Shown here in pieces: positions 1-9,136 of a stretch of DNA of 64,000 nucleotides. Both the position numbers and the translations under genes were made by a program. How positions within the stretch are numbered: the first letter of the stretch is position 1; the number at the start of each line of letters is the position of its first letter. Origin of the DNA: Aquimarina latercula DSM 2041 (GTDB lineage Bacteria > Bacteroidota > Bacteroidia > Flavobacteriales > Flavobacteriaceae); contig NZ_KE387185.1 of assembly GCF_000430645.1 (NCBI RefSeq), positions 1,275,780-1,339,779 on the forward strand. Direction: 5' to 3'. The notes below the pieces were generated by a model. That model ran no database searches. It was not told the origin of the DNA and saw only the letters and a program-made list of their open reading frames with translations.

Positions 1-533
1 ATATTGGTCCTGATATTACTTTTATGGTAGACGCTAATTATTCTATGAGTATTGATAAAGCTATTGAAGCGATCAATAGATTCAAAGAATTCGATATTAC
101 TTGGTTTGAAGAACCTATTATTCCCGACCATTATAAAGGTTATGGAGAAATAGTAGAAAAAACAGGTTTCCCTCTAGCAATGGGAGAAAACTTGCATACT
201 ATTCACGAGTTTGAGTATGCATTTGAGCAATCTAAATTGTCCTTTGTGCAACCAGATGCTTCTAATTGTGGAGGTGTCACAGGATGGTTACGTGTTGCCA
301 AATTGGCAAAACAACATAACATTCCTGTGTGTTCACATGGAATGCAAGAATTGCATGTAAGTTTGGTTTCTTCTCAAGAAAATGCTGGATGGTTAGAGGT
401 GCATAGTTTTCCAATAGATGAATATACAATCAGTCCATTGATTGTAGAAAACTATAGAGCGGTAGCTCCTGATATTCCTGGAATTGGTGTTGTCTTCAAT
501 TGGGGAAAATTAGAGCCGTTTGAACAATTCTAA
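1..533 (+). CDS. Enolase-superfamily sugar-acid dehydratase (mandelate racemase-like), 5' truncated
   Basis: The reading frame is open from base 3 and enters from outside the window, so only the C-terminal ~176 residues are present. The visible part is the TIM-barrel half of a mandelate racemase/muconate-lactonizing-type enzyme. It shows the metal-ligand Asp in VDANYS, Glu in WFEEP and Glu in MGEN, then QPDASNCGGVTGW and the general-base His in CSHGMQ. Such enzymes abstract the alpha-proton of a sugar acid and dehydrate it to a 2-keto-3-deoxy acid. The aldose epimerase and two sugar-type transporters downstream fit a role in sugar-acid catabolism. The substrate (fuconate, rhamnonate, galactonate or other) cannot be read from this fragment. 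Confidence 0.85.
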   Translation, partial: IGPDITFMVDANYSMSIDKAIEAINRFKEFDITWFEEPIIPDHYKGYGEIVEKTGFPLAMGENLHTIHEFEYAFEQSKLSFVQPDASNCGGVTGWLRVAKLAKQHNIPVCSHGMQELHVSLVSSQENAGWLEVHSFPIDEYTISPLIVENYRAVAPDIPGIGVVFNWGKLEPFEQF

Positions 534-579
534 TAAGATTCACATGAATTATTTAATAACCCACACATTTTAATAGTCA

Positions 580-1632
580 ATGAAAGTAGAAAAAAGAAAT
601 TTTGGTAACATAGGAAACGATGAGGTATTCCTATATGAATTGTCTAATGATAATGGCGTGGTAGTAAAAATATCGAATTACGGAGCAACGATTACGGCAA
701 TTCTTACACCAGATAATCAGGGTGCCTCTAGAGAGATTACCTGTGGTTTTGAGAATATTGATGGTTATTTTTCCGAAGAGTATAAGAATAACGCTCCGTA
801 TTTCGGTGGTACAGTAGGGAGGTGTGCTTCTCGGATTCATGAAGGTAAGTTTACACTAGAAGGCAAAGAATATTCATTAGTTGGTAATGATAGGGGAAAT
901 CATTTACATGGAGGAACTCAAGGATTTGATAGAAAAATATGGACGGTAGAAAGTTATGATAATATGAAGGATAAAGTTATCGTCATCATGAGTTTACAAA
1001 GCCCAGATATGGAAGAAGGATATCCAGGAAATGTAAAAATTAATACACGTTTTACACTTACTAATGAAAATGAATTGATTATATCTTATAAGGCGAATAC
1101 GGATAAAGCCACTCCAATTTCGTTAACCAATCATTCTTATTTTAATTTATCTGGCTTCCAAGAAACTGTACATGATCATAAAGTTACCATTCATTCAGAT
1201 GCCTTTTTAGAAGGTGATGAGAAAGGAGTAGCACAAGGAGGTGTGATAAATGTGGATGGAAGATTAGAGGATTTCAGGAATGGGAAGTTTTTTAAAGAAG
1301 CTTTAGATCATATGGAAACCGGGTTTGATCATTATTTTTTATTCCCAAAAGATTTTGAATTAAGAAAAGTGGCTTCTTTTGAGCATAAAGGATCCGGAAG
1401 AACCATGGAAGTTTTAACCACAGAACCAGGAATGTTGTTCTATTCGGGTTATTTCACTTCGGATGTTCTAAAAAGAGAAACTGGAGATCAATATGGACAA
1501 TACAAGGCCTTTTGTTGTGAAACCCATCGATATCCGAATGGAGTAAATTTAGAAGATGCTCCTAAAACGATTACCTATCCTGAAGAACCATTTACCAGTA
1601 CTACGATTTTCAAATTTTCTACAATCGAGTAG
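580..1632 (+). CDS. Aldose 1-epimerase (GalM family)
   Basis: A 350-residue protein, the normal family length. It interconverts alpha and beta anomers of aldoses before catabolism. The family catalytic residues are visible: His110 in HLHGGTQGFD, the general-acid His185 in TNHSYFNLSG and the general-base Glu314 in CCETHRYPNG. No signal peptide is evident, so it is probably cytoplasmic, although some Bacteroidota homologues are exported. It starts 46 bp after the dehydratase and is followed by two transporter genes on the same strand, which suggests one operon. The exact sugar is not determinable. Confidence 0.93.
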   Translation: MKVEKRNFGNIGNDEVFLYELSNDNGVVVKISNYGATITAILTPDNQGASREITCGFENIDGYFSEEYKNNAPYFGGTVGRCASRIHEGKFTLEGKEYSLVGNDRGNHLHGGTQGFDRKIWTVESYDNMKDKVIVIMSLQSPDMEEGYPGNVKINTRFTLTNENELIISYKANTDKATPISLTNHSYFNLSGFQETVHDHKVTIHSDAFLEGDEKGVAQGGVINVDGRLEDFRNGKFFKEALDHMETGFDHYFLFPKDFELRKVASFEHKGSGRTMEVLTTEPGMLFYSGYFTSDVLKRETGDQYGQYKAFCCETHRYPNGVNLEDAPKTITYPEEPFTSTTIFKFSTIE

Positions 1633-1687
1633 TAAATAAGATATATAAAATTAACAGCGCAACACTCAACTTTTAAAATTAATAATT

Positions 1688-2707
1688 ATGACTATAGGAA
1701 TATTATTTGCGGTCCTCGCTGGATTAATGCTTGGATTATATGCATTGCCAGAAAAATATACCAAAGGATACGAGTTTGAAAATACTTGGGGAATGATGTT
1801 TTTTATCAATATGCTCATTATTCCAATCGCCGCAGGTTTTTTATTAGTGAATGATTTTGATGTTATCGTTTCTAATATACCTACAGATATTCTTTGGAAA
1901 ATGGGATTAGCCAGTATTCTTTGGGGTATTGGTGTGATGATGTGGGGAAAAGCAATTAATTACATTGGCTTGTCTCTAGGTTTTTCAATTTTTATTGGCA
2001 CCGTTATTCTTGTCGGATCCTTATTACCATTCTTAGTAGACGGATTGCCTTCCAATAATGTATTTATGGTAATTCTTTTAGGGATTTTGATAGTACTTTT
2101 TGGGGTGTCTTTTAATGGGAAAGCAGGAATGCTAAGACAAGCTGAAGATCAAAAAAATAGTAGAGAAAAGGTAGATGGTAAAGCGTCTTCGATGACCATA
2201 GGAATTATTATTGCTGTTATTGGAGGTTTGTTAGCTACTGGATTTAGTTATGCGAATGCGTATGGAAGACCATATCTGCATGAAGCTTGTCAGGAAGCTG
2301 GAAATTCGGAATGGATTACGGCGGTAATGGTGATGGTTATTATATATGTATCAGGAGCTATTTTTGTAATTCCTTACTTTATATACCAACTAAGTGCTAA
2401 AAAGTTATGGAGTAAATTCAGTTCTCCACATACTCCTAAAAATTTGTTTTATACTTTTATTATGGCACTTTTAAACTTTGCTGCCTCAGGAACCTTTGCC
2501 TTTGCTGCGTATAAATTAGGATCTTCTGGGAATACAGTTGGATATGCGATTTTTAATACAGTATGTGTTGCTGTAGCAATAATCACCGGAATACTTACTG
2601 GAGAGTGGAGCAGTACAAGTTCTAAACCTAGAAAAATTCTTTATCTGGGATTGACCGCAATGATATTAGGAGTAATCGTAATTGCTTCAGGAAACGCAAT
2701 GGGATAA
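1688..2707 (+). CDS. RhaT/GRP-type sugar permease of the drug/metabolite transporter superfamily
   Basis: A 339-residue, very hydrophobic protein with about ten predicted membrane segments. The opening LAGLMLGLYALPEKYTKGYE and the WGIGVMMWGKAINYIGLSLG stretch resemble L-rhamnose-proton symporter (RhaT) and GRP sugar transporters. It probably imports a monosaccharide across the inner membrane. It lies between the epimerase and an SSS symporter, so two transporters of different families share one operon. Family assignment is firm; the transported sugar is inferred only from context. Confidence 0.8.
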   Translation: MTIGILFAVLAGLMLGLYALPEKYTKGYEFENTWGMMFFINMLIIPIAAGFLLVNDFDVIVSNIPTDILWKMGLASILWGIGVMMWGKAINYIGLSLGFSIFIGTVILVGSLLPFLVDGLPSNNVFMVILLGILIVLFGVSFNGKAGMLRQAEDQKNSREKVDGKASSMTIGIIIAVIGGLLATGFSYANAYGRPYLHEACQEAGNSEWITAVMVMVIIYVSGAIFVIPYFIYQLSAKKLWSKFSSPHTPKNLFYTFIMALLNFAASGTFAFAAYKLGSSGNTVGYAIFNTVCVAVAIITGILTGEWSSTSSKPRKILYLGLTAMILGVIVIASGNAMG

Positions 2708-2766
2708 AAAGCAGAGAAAAGAAGAATACTGCTGTTTTCAATTTTAAATAATTCTATCAAAATCTT

Positions 2767-4347
2767 ATGGGTATTATCACTTTTCTAGGCTTTACCTTGC
2801 TGGTAGCTTTGATTTCATATTTAGCAACAAAAAAAACTGATGAGAAATCATATACCGGTTATTTTTTGGCTGGTAGAAGCTTAACAGCTCCAGTGATTGC
2901 AGGTTCATTATTACTAACTAACTTATCTACAGAACAGATTGTAGGGTTAAACGGACAGGCTTTTTCAGAAGGAATTTTGGTAATGGCTTGGGAAACCTTA
3001 GCCGCAATCGCTATGGTAGTAACCGCCTTATATCTATTACCAAGATATCTTAAAGAAGGATTAACAACAGTACCTCAGTTTTTAGAAAGAAGATATGATG
3101 TCGGAACTAAAACGATTACTTCTGGATTGTTTCTTACAGGATATGTGGTAGTGCTTTTACCGATTGTTTTGTATTCTGGAGCTTTGGCCATTAGTACTAT
3201 TTTTGATATTCCAACACTACTTAATGTAGATAAAACAACCGCTTTATGGATTACGGTTTTTTCGATAGGGATTATTGGTTCTATCTATGCGATTTTTGGA
3301 GGACTTAAAGCAGTTGCAGTTTCAGATACAATTAATGCAGTTGGATTATTGATAGGAGGTTCGATCATTCCTGTTTTAGGGTTGATGTTAGTGGGTAATG
3401 GTAATATGGTGGAAGGATTTACAGAGTTATGGGTATCGAATCCAGATAAATTTAAGTCAATGGGCGGAGAAGATTCTTCTGTTCCGATTAGTACAATTTT
3501 TACAGGAATGATGCTGGTTCAATTATTTTATTGGGGAACAAATCAGGCAATTATTCAACGAGCATTGGGTGCGAAAAACCTTAAAGAAGGACAAAAAGGA
3601 ATTCTGTTAGCTTCTTTTATTAAAATATTAGGCCCAGTATTAGTGGTGTTACCAGGGATTATCGCATTTCATTTGTATGGGGATAGTATTACCAATCCAG
3701 ATGAAGCATATCCTACCTTAGTTCGCAAAGTTTTACCGACTTCATTGATTGGTTTTTTTGCGGCAGTTCTCTTTGGAGCTATTTTGAGTTCATTTAACAG
3801 TGCTTTAAATAGTTCTGTTACTCTTTTTGGCGTAGATATATATAAAGGCTATATCAATAAAAATGCTTCTGAAAAACAGATTGTAAAATCTGGAAAGATA
3901 TTCGGAATCGTTCTCGCCGTATTATCCATGTTTATCGCACCATTGATTGCAAATGCACCTGCTGGTTTGTTTGGGTATTTACAACAAGTTAATGGATGTT
4001 ATACAATTCCTATTTTAACAATCATTATTATGGGATATTTAACGAAACGTATTCCTCCTGTTGCAGCCAAAATAGCGATCATTTTAGGTGCGGTTGTCTA
4101 CTTGATTTATGTTATTCTTGATAATACGGTAATGAAGGGTACATTTCCTCATTTTTTACACGTGCAGGGAGTGTTATTTGCCATTAACATTTTAATAATG
4201 ATTATAATTGGTAAAATGTATCCACGTAAAGAAGCTTTTGAAATTATATATACAAAAGAAGTTGATATTAAACCGTGGAAATATACTATTCCAGTAGGAG
4301 TATCTATTTGTGTAATTGTAATCGTGATTTACTTAACTTTTAGATAA
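2767..4347 (+). CDS. Sodium:solute symporter (SSS/SGLT family)
   Basis: A 526-residue protein with about 13-14 membrane segments. It has the SSS hallmarks: YFLAGRSLTAPVIAGSLLLT near the N terminus, the early NLSTEQIVGLNG segment, and the AILSSFNSALNSSVTLFGVDI stretch near residue 340-360. Members use the sodium gradient to import sugars, sialic acid or similar solutes. It is the last intact gene of the catabolic operon, and a terminator hairpin lies about 325 bp downstream. The solute is probably the sugar or sugar acid handled by the preceding genes. Confidence 0.9.
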   Translation: MGIITFLGFTLLVALISYLATKKTDEKSYTGYFLAGRSLTAPVIAGSLLLTNLSTEQIVGLNGQAFSEGILVMAWETLAAIAMVVTALYLLPRYLKEGLTTVPQFLERRYDVGTKTITSGLFLTGYVVVLLPIVLYSGALAISTIFDIPTLLNVDKTTALWITVFSIGIIGSIYAIFGGLKAVAVSDTINAVGLLIGGSIIPVLGLMLVGNGNMVEGFTELWVSNPDKFKSMGGEDSSVPISTIFTGMMLVQLFYWGTNQAIIQRALGAKNLKEGQKGILLASFIKILGPVLVVLPGIIAFHLYGDSITNPDEAYPTLVRKVLPTSLIGFFAAVLFGAILSSFNSALNSSVTLFGVDIYKGYINKNASEKQIVKSGKIFGIVLAVLSMFIAPLIANAPAGLFGYLQQVNGCYTIPILTIIIMGYLTKRIPPVAAKIAIILGAVVYLIYVILDNTVMKGTFPHFLHVQGVLFAINILIMIIIGKMYPRKEAFEIIYTKEVDIKPWKYTIPVGVSICVIVIVIYLTFR

Positions 4348-4371
4348 AAATGTAGAATTCTTCGACTTTAG

Positions 4372-4533
4372 ATTAACCAGAATATTTTCACAAACACAAC
4401 AATTGCTCTTGATTCAAAAAAAACAGATTCTGTCCCAGGTCTGGTGCCAAAACTTCAATATTTAAAGGGTTTTCTCGCGACCCAAGAAGGATTCGAACTT
4501 GGAGATAATAAGATTCAATTTCCTAAATATTAA
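4372..4533 (+). pseudogene. Possible remnant of a coding sequence (C-terminal fragment)
   Basis: Just after the symporter, a 53-codon open stretch has no usable ATG, GTG or TTG start at its 5' end. It translates into protein-like sequence (SVPGLVPKLQYLKGFL, then LGDNKIQFPKY before TAA). Its composition looks like the tail of a globular protein rather than random AT-rich translation, so it may be what is left of a deleted operon gene. I do not recognise the family. The rest of the 4348-4964 gap holds the terminator at 4672 and a possible promoter at 4926, with no other gene visible. Confidence 0.3.
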
Positions 4534-4671
4534 ATAAAATATATGACTGTAAATAAAGAGGTAACCCTTATGAAGCTATTAATAACATCGAATGGGTTTT
4601 TGTAAACGATTGTAATTCATATAAATGACCAATAGAACGATTAGGTATTTCAATCTCTTCCGTTACAAAGC

Positions 4672-4704
4672 AAAAGCTTCATAGAAATGTGAAGCTTTTT
4701 TTAT
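4672..4704 (+). terminator. Rho-independent terminator
   Basis: A perfect 10-bp stem (AAAAGCTTCA / TGAAGCTTTT) around an 8-nt loop is followed by a T-run. It separates the sugar operon from the contractile injection system. Confidence 0.75.
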
Positions 4705-4925
4705 TGTCTTCCTAGAATATACCTAAAAATAAGTGCTCTTTTTTTAATACTATTAATAAGATTACTTGATCTTATGTATTTATGGGTACTGTATTCAAAT
4801 TATCAATATGACTCTTCTCTTGGTGTCGGAAAAGTTATATGGCTTACTTATTTTTCCCCAAGATAATGTCGGTAATCTTCGCAGATTTGGCGTGTTTTTT
4901 CTATAAGTAGATACTCTTCTTGAAC

Positions 4926-4933
4926 TACTTTTG
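4926..4933 (+). promoter_or_regulatory. Possible Bacteroidota -7 box for the eCIS operon
   Basis: TACTTTTG matches the Bacteroidota TAnnTTTG -7 consensus and lies 31 bp before the first eCIS gene. No convincing -33 element is visible, so this is only a candidate. Confidence 0.35.
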
Positions 4934-4964
4934 AAACATCAAAAATCAATAAACCTATCACACC

Positions 4965-5546
4965 ATGGTCGATGTTGTATTAACCGTTTTAAAGGATAAA
5001 CTCAATGAATATTTTAAAAATGTAGTAGGTACTACAGAATCTAATATTATAGACTTTATAAGTACGAATAATAACGATCCTGTTTCTTTTACTAATGATA
5101 AAATAACTCCTTTTCTCATTAATATTTCTGAAGATAGAAAATTTAGAAATGCAGATCAATATGCTGGTGTGATAAGAAATGGTATCAAAACCCAGGCGAA
5201 TCCTGAAATCAGAATTGAGTTATTGATTTTGTTCGTATCTAAATTCAATAAATATGAGCAGGCACTCAAGTTTTTATCACATGTCATTAAGTTTTTTCAG
5301 GTCAACAGAATCTTCGATCCTCTAAATTCACCGCAATTATCAGATGAAAATATAGAGAAGTTGATCGTAGAATTAATATCACTCCCATTAGAAGAACAAA
5401 ATCAAGTATGGCATTCTTTAAACACATCCTATCTACCATCGGTTTTATATAAAGTGCGTTTACTGTCTTTTATCGATGATCAAAGTATGGAGTTCGTGGG
5501 AGAACCAATATCCACAACGAATCTTAATCTTCATCAAAAAGTATAA
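4965..5546 (+). CDS. eCIS tube/sheath terminator cap protein (DUF4255, Pvc16-like)
   Basis: A 193-residue protein of the DUF4255 family, which opens many eCIS loci. Typical features are the N-terminal helix (VDVVLTVLKDKLNEYF), a beta-rich segment ending in YAGVIRNGI, and the alpha-helical PEIRIELLILFVSKFNKYEQALKFL segment. Homologues cap the distal end of the inner tube and sheath and fix particle length. It is the first of 16 co-directional structural genes and follows a possible TAnnTTTG promoter. The product is expected to be cytoplasmic until the particle is released. Confidence 0.85.
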   Translation: MVDVVLTVLKDKLNEYFKNVVGTTESNIIDFISTNNNDPVSFTNDKITPFLINISEDRKFRNADQYAGVIRNGIKTQANPEIRIELLILFVSKFNKYEQALKFLSHVIKFFQVNRIFDPLNSPQLSDENIEKLIVELISLPLEEQNQVWHSLNTSYLPSVLYKVRLLSFIDDQSMEFVGEPISTTNLNLHQKV

Positions 5547-5607
5547 GCTTTTAGTAATGAATATATCTATAAACAAGCCCAATATCACGAATTAAATAAA
5601 GTATAAA

Positions 5608-6381
5608 ATGGAATATCGCGAATTTTTTGACATAGAAGTTATTCACCCTGTTTTATCAGAATCTAATGATGTAGTGCTTGTCCCGAAAAATGAAACGAGA
5701 AAACACCTAAGCAACCTTGGATTTGTGGTAAAGAAAACAGAAAAAGGAATAAAGATTTTAGCTCCTATGTCTCGAAGAAATGGCGATTTTCAGCCTTTGA
5801 GCGAAGATGACAACTTTACTTTTTATATATATCCCACTTCTGATGTTACTCAAGAGGTTACAGATTTTTCTGAAATAGATGAAGGTAATATAATCTTATT
5901 TTCTAATCAAGATCTTCCAGAAAACAGTCAGGAATTAGTAAGTAACCAAGTAGTAAAGGAAGGGATTTTTGGAGGATATCCTGCATTAGGTAGTATTCAA
6001 ATTATAGGTCATAAAATTAATCTTACTTCTTTAGAACAACCGATAAAATTTAAAGCTGTATTTGGAGCAAAGTCGATAAAGTGGAAGTACTATTTTGTAT
6101 CCAATACTGAAGATATTGATATCAGTTTGGAGTCTAGAGATAATCAAATCAGTTTCAATGAAGTGGCGGTCGATGAAAACATAACGGACCAGATTATAAA
6201 TTCTATTCAATTAAATTTTCCCGATACCCAAGTTAAAATTTTCGAATCTAAAGATTTGGTTCCCTACAGTAACAAACCCATTAAGAATATAAAACTACTT
6301 CAAAACGGTGATGTTCTTATCAATCATTTACCCAATCCGCGAGCAGAACAACAAGGAATCCAAATAATTAAAATTAAGTAA
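5608..6381 (+). CDS. eCIS-associated protein of unknown function (possible second cap/adaptor component)
   Basis: A 257-residue soluble protein without signal peptide or membrane segments. I do not recognise a named domain. It is predicted beta-rich, with an N-terminal module (EYREFFDIEVIHPVLSES) and a second half with an FGAKSIKWKYYFVSN stretch. It sits between the DUF4255 cap gene and the sheath gene, inside the structural operon. That position suggests a structural or assembly role, perhaps with the cap. Some Bacteroidota particles are reported to have a two-part cap adaptor, but equating this protein with it is my inference. Confidence 0.45.
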   Translation: MEYREFFDIEVIHPVLSESNDVVLVPKNETRKHLSNLGFVVKKTEKGIKILAPMSRRNGDFQPLSEDDNFTFYIYPTSDVTQEVTDFSEIDEGNIILFSNQDLPENSQELVSNQVVKEGIFGGYPALGSIQIIGHKINLTSLEQPIKFKAVFGAKSIKWKYYFVSNTEDIDISLESRDNQISFNEVAVDENITDQIINSIQLNFPDTQVKIFESKDLVPYSNKPIKNIKLLQNGDVLINHLPNPRAEQQGIQIIKIK

Positions 6382-6452
6382 GAAAAGGCATTTCGAGAGA
6401 ATCAATTGATTTTTTAGAAAAGCCCATTATAAACATGTAAAACTATTAGAAT

Positions 6453-8084
6453 ATGTCTAGATTTTTAACACCAGATGTGTACACTGAGGAGGTACCTCTA
6501 TTACCACAATCTGTAGCAGAAGTTTCCACTGCGGTGCCAGCTTTTATTGGATATACGGAAAAAGCAGTAAAAAACGGAAAAGATATTAGAAACAAAGCGA
6601 TTAGAGTATCTACTCTATTAGAGTTTAAAGAAGCTTTTGGAGGTGCACAATCAGCATCTTTTATGGTAAGCATTTCGGATGATGATGCTGTAGAAAATAT
6701 AGAAGTAGAAGCTCCGAAGCATACTTTATATCATGCAATCGATTTATATTTTAAAAATGGTGGTGGTGATTGTTATATCATTTCAGTAGGAAATTATAAT
6801 GATGATTATGATAAGGAATCATTCTTAAATGGGTTAGAAGTTTTGAGTAAGGAAGACGAACCTACTCTGATTATGCTTGGAGAAGCAACAAAATTAGATG
6901 CGCCCGATTATCATGAAGTATGTCAAAATGCCTTGGCACAGTGCCAGGATTTAAAGGACAGGTTTTGCATTTTCGATATTAAAAAAGATGATGAAAACGG
7001 AACATCTTTTAGAGATGGAATAGGTACAAATAATCTAAAATATGGTGCTGCTTATACCCCATATTTACAAACATCACTTACCTATCGTTATGAAGAAGAT
7101 CTTGTAGAAGTATCAGGTTCTTCGGCAACTGAAACCCTACAATTAGAAATAGCTGGCGCGATTAGAGTTGAGTACAGTGGATCTTCTCAAGATGCACCAA
7201 AAGTTAAGATTAATAAAGGAACAGGGAGCATACCTTCTTTTAGTATTGCTGACGCTGTATTAACCATCAATGTTGGAGAAGGAACTCCTGCTAGTGAGAT
7301 TATAAATGAATGGAATACATTTTCAAACAAAGGTGATTTTGATATTATTTTGTTAGATGGAGCAACAGTTGTAGAATCTTCTACAGGAACCACTGATCTT
7401 ATTACTACTGGTGGTGATAATGCTTCTGTTAGTTTATCAACTTTCAAGGAATCTCGTTCTGAGTTATACAGCAGAATTATCAGTGAAGTATCAAAACAAC
7501 GTATCACGTTACCACCAAGTGCGGCAGTAGCTGGTGCATACGCTACCACAGACAGAGAAAGAGGTGTATGGAAAGCACCAGCAAACGTAAGTTTAAATGC
7601 TGTTATCGGTCCTATCTCGAAAATTACTTCTAAAGATCAGGAAAAACTAAATGTTGATGCTACAAGTGGTAAATCCATCAATGCTATACGAAGTTTTGTT
7701 GGAAAAGGAACCATGATTTGGGGAGCTCGTACACTTGCCGGAAATGATAATGAATGGCGATACGTACCAGTACGAAGATTATTCAATATGATAGAAGAAT
7801 CTACCAAGAAAGCATCTCAGTTTGCAGTTTTTGAATCTAACGATGCCGTGACTTGGTTGAAGATGAAGGCTATGATCGAAAGTTTTTTATACGGAGTTTG
7901 GCAACAAGGTGGATTAGCTGGAGCGACAGAAGAGCAAGCATATTTTGTGAATATCGGATTGGGAAAAACTATGACGCAACAGGATATTTTGGAAGGAAAG
8001 ATGATTGTAGAAATTGGATTAGCAGCTGTGCGTCCTGCAGAGTTTATCATACTGAAATTCTCTCATAAACTACAAGAAGCATAA
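6453..8084 (+). CDS. eCIS contractile sheath protein (Pvc2-like)
   Basis: A 543-residue tail-sheath protein of the Phage_sheath_1 family. The N terminus (MSRFLTPDVYTEEVPLLPQS) is the linker arm typical of eCIS sheaths. The C-terminal handshake domain (about residues 440-543) includes FNMIEESTKKASQFAVFESN and GLAAVRPAEFIILKF. Sheath subunits polymerise around the tube in an extended state and contract on firing. The central region from about residue 200 to 330 is an inserted, Ser/Thr/Gly-rich domain probably exposed on the particle surface. It is the only sheath gene in the locus, whereas Photorhabdus PVC loci carry several. Confidence 0.95.
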   Translation: MSRFLTPDVYTEEVPLLPQSVAEVSTAVPAFIGYTEKAVKNGKDIRNKAIRVSTLLEFKEAFGGAQSASFMVSISDDDAVENIEVEAPKHTLYHAIDLYFKNGGGDCYIISVGNYNDDYDKESFLNGLEVLSKEDEPTLIMLGEATKLDAPDYHEVCQNALAQCQDLKDRFCIFDIKKDDENGTSFRDGIGTNNLKYGAAYTPYLQTSLTYRYEEDLVEVSGSSATETLQLEIAGAIRVEYSGSSQDAPKVKINKGTGSIPSFSIADAVLTINVGEGTPASEIINEWNTFSNKGDFDIILLDGATVVESSTGTTDLITTGGDNASVSLSTFKESRSELYSRIISEVSKQRITLPPSAAVAGAYATTDRERGVWKAPANVSLNAVIGPISKITSKDQEKLNVDATSGKSINAIRSFVGKGTMIWGARTLAGNDNEWRYVPVRRLFNMIEESTKKASQFAVFESNDAVTWLKMKAMIESFLYGVWQQGGLAGATEEQAYFVNIGLGKTMTQQDILEGKMIVEIGLAAVRPAEFIILKFSHKLQEA

Positions 8085-8124
8085 TAAGCGTACAAAATTT
8101 AATGAATAAGTAAAAAGTAAAACA

Positions 8125-8598
8125 ATGGCTTTAACTAAAGAACAAATAAAGATAGATTACCCTTTAGTAACCTATAATTATAGGGTAGATATCAATGGAG
8201 TATCTATAAGTTTTTCGGAGGTATCTGGTTTAGAATTATCCTTCGAAACAACAACATATAAGGAAAGCTTCGCTACAGGAGGAAAAGTAGGACCGAATAT
8301 TATGTATATGCCTGGGCAGATTCAACCGGTAAATATATCTATGAAGAAAGGATTGGTAAAAGGAAAGAGCATTCCTGTCTTTTATGATTGGATCAATGAT
8401 ATACAATTGAATCAGGTAGATAAAAGAGATATCGTAGTGCATCTTTTAGATGAGACCGGTAGTACTGTAGTGAGCTGGAAAGTTATAGATGCTTTTCCAA
8501 CTAAATTAACAGCTCCTTCTTTTGATGCAAGCTCTAATGATGTAGCTATAGAATCTATGGATTTAATGGCTTTTAGAGTGACTATGGAAGAAGCATAG
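8125..8598 (+). CDS. eCIS inner tube protein (Pvc1-like, T4 gp19 family)
   Basis: A 157-residue tail-tube protein. The core signatures are the N-terminal YPLVTYNYRVDINGVSISF followed by SEVSGLELSFETTTYKES, then a PVNISMKKGLVKG strand and a C-terminal AFPTKLTAPSFDASSNDVAI strand. These form the hexameric ring that stacks into the rigid inner tube. It lies directly after the sheath gene, the usual eCIS order. Being first of three tube genes, it probably encodes the main tube. Confidence 0.93.
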   Translation: MALTKEQIKIDYPLVTYNYRVDINGVSISFSEVSGLELSFETTTYKESFATGGKVGPNIMYMPGQIQPVNISMKKGLVKGKSIPVFYDWINDIQLNQVDKRDIVVHLLDETGSTVVSWKVIDAFPTKLTAPSFDASSNDVAIESMDLMAFRVTMEEA

Positions 8599-8681
8599 TA
8601 AATAAATAAACTAAGCAAGTTCTATTCTAGGAAACAAAACCAGAATTGTAAGTCAATATAAATTCAAAAAACCAAAGTATT

Positions 8682-9125
8682 GTGGCAATTGATAAACAGA
8701 AAATTAGCGAAACCTATCCGTTACCGGTATACAATTATCAGGTAACGATTAACGGAGTTGAAATCATGTCGTTCTCAGAGATTTCAGGTTTAGAAATTGA
8801 CCATGATCATGTGTTGTATCGACATGGTTTTAGTTGGGCAGTTGGAGATCATTTGATCCGTGGCCAAAGAAAACCGATTAATATTTCTTTAAAAAGAGGG
8901 TTGATCAAACGTAGGAGTGATTTATATGACTGGATTAAATCTGGAGAAAAGAAAGACATTAGAATAGAACTCTGTGATGAAGCTGGGATGGGCATCGTAG
9001 TTTGGGAGGTTTCCCGAGCATTACCTTTCAAATTAGATGCTCCATCGTTTAGCGCTAGCGCCAGTGAAGTAGCGATAGAGAGTCTCGATTTAATAGCTCA
9101 TGACTTACGAGTAAAATACAATTAA
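8682..9125 (+). CDS. eCIS tube protein paralogue (Pvc5-like)
   Basis: A 147-residue second tube-fold protein, starting with GTG, with the same landmarks as its neighbour: YPLPVYNYQVTINGVEIMSF, SEISGLEIDHDHVLYRHG and the C-terminal ALPFKLDAPSFSASASEVAI. It lacks the longer loop of the first tube protein. In characterised eCIS, tube paralogues form the layers linking the main tube to the baseplate hub. This one probably acts as a tube initiator, by family position rather than direct evidence. Confidence 0.88.
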   Translation: MAIDKQKISETYPLPVYNYQVTINGVEIMSFSEISGLEIDHDHVLYRHGFSWAVGDHLIRGQRKPINISLKRGLIKRRSDLYDWIKSGEKKDIRIELCDEAGMGIVVWEVSRALPFKLDAPSFSASASEVAIESLDLIAHDLRVKYN

Positions 9126-9136
9126 AGAGTTACCAT

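Noticed and set aside
7187..7549. 120-codon minus-strand ORF inside the sheath gene
   Set aside because: Shadow of the sheath coding frame; no recognisable family or ribosome-binding site.
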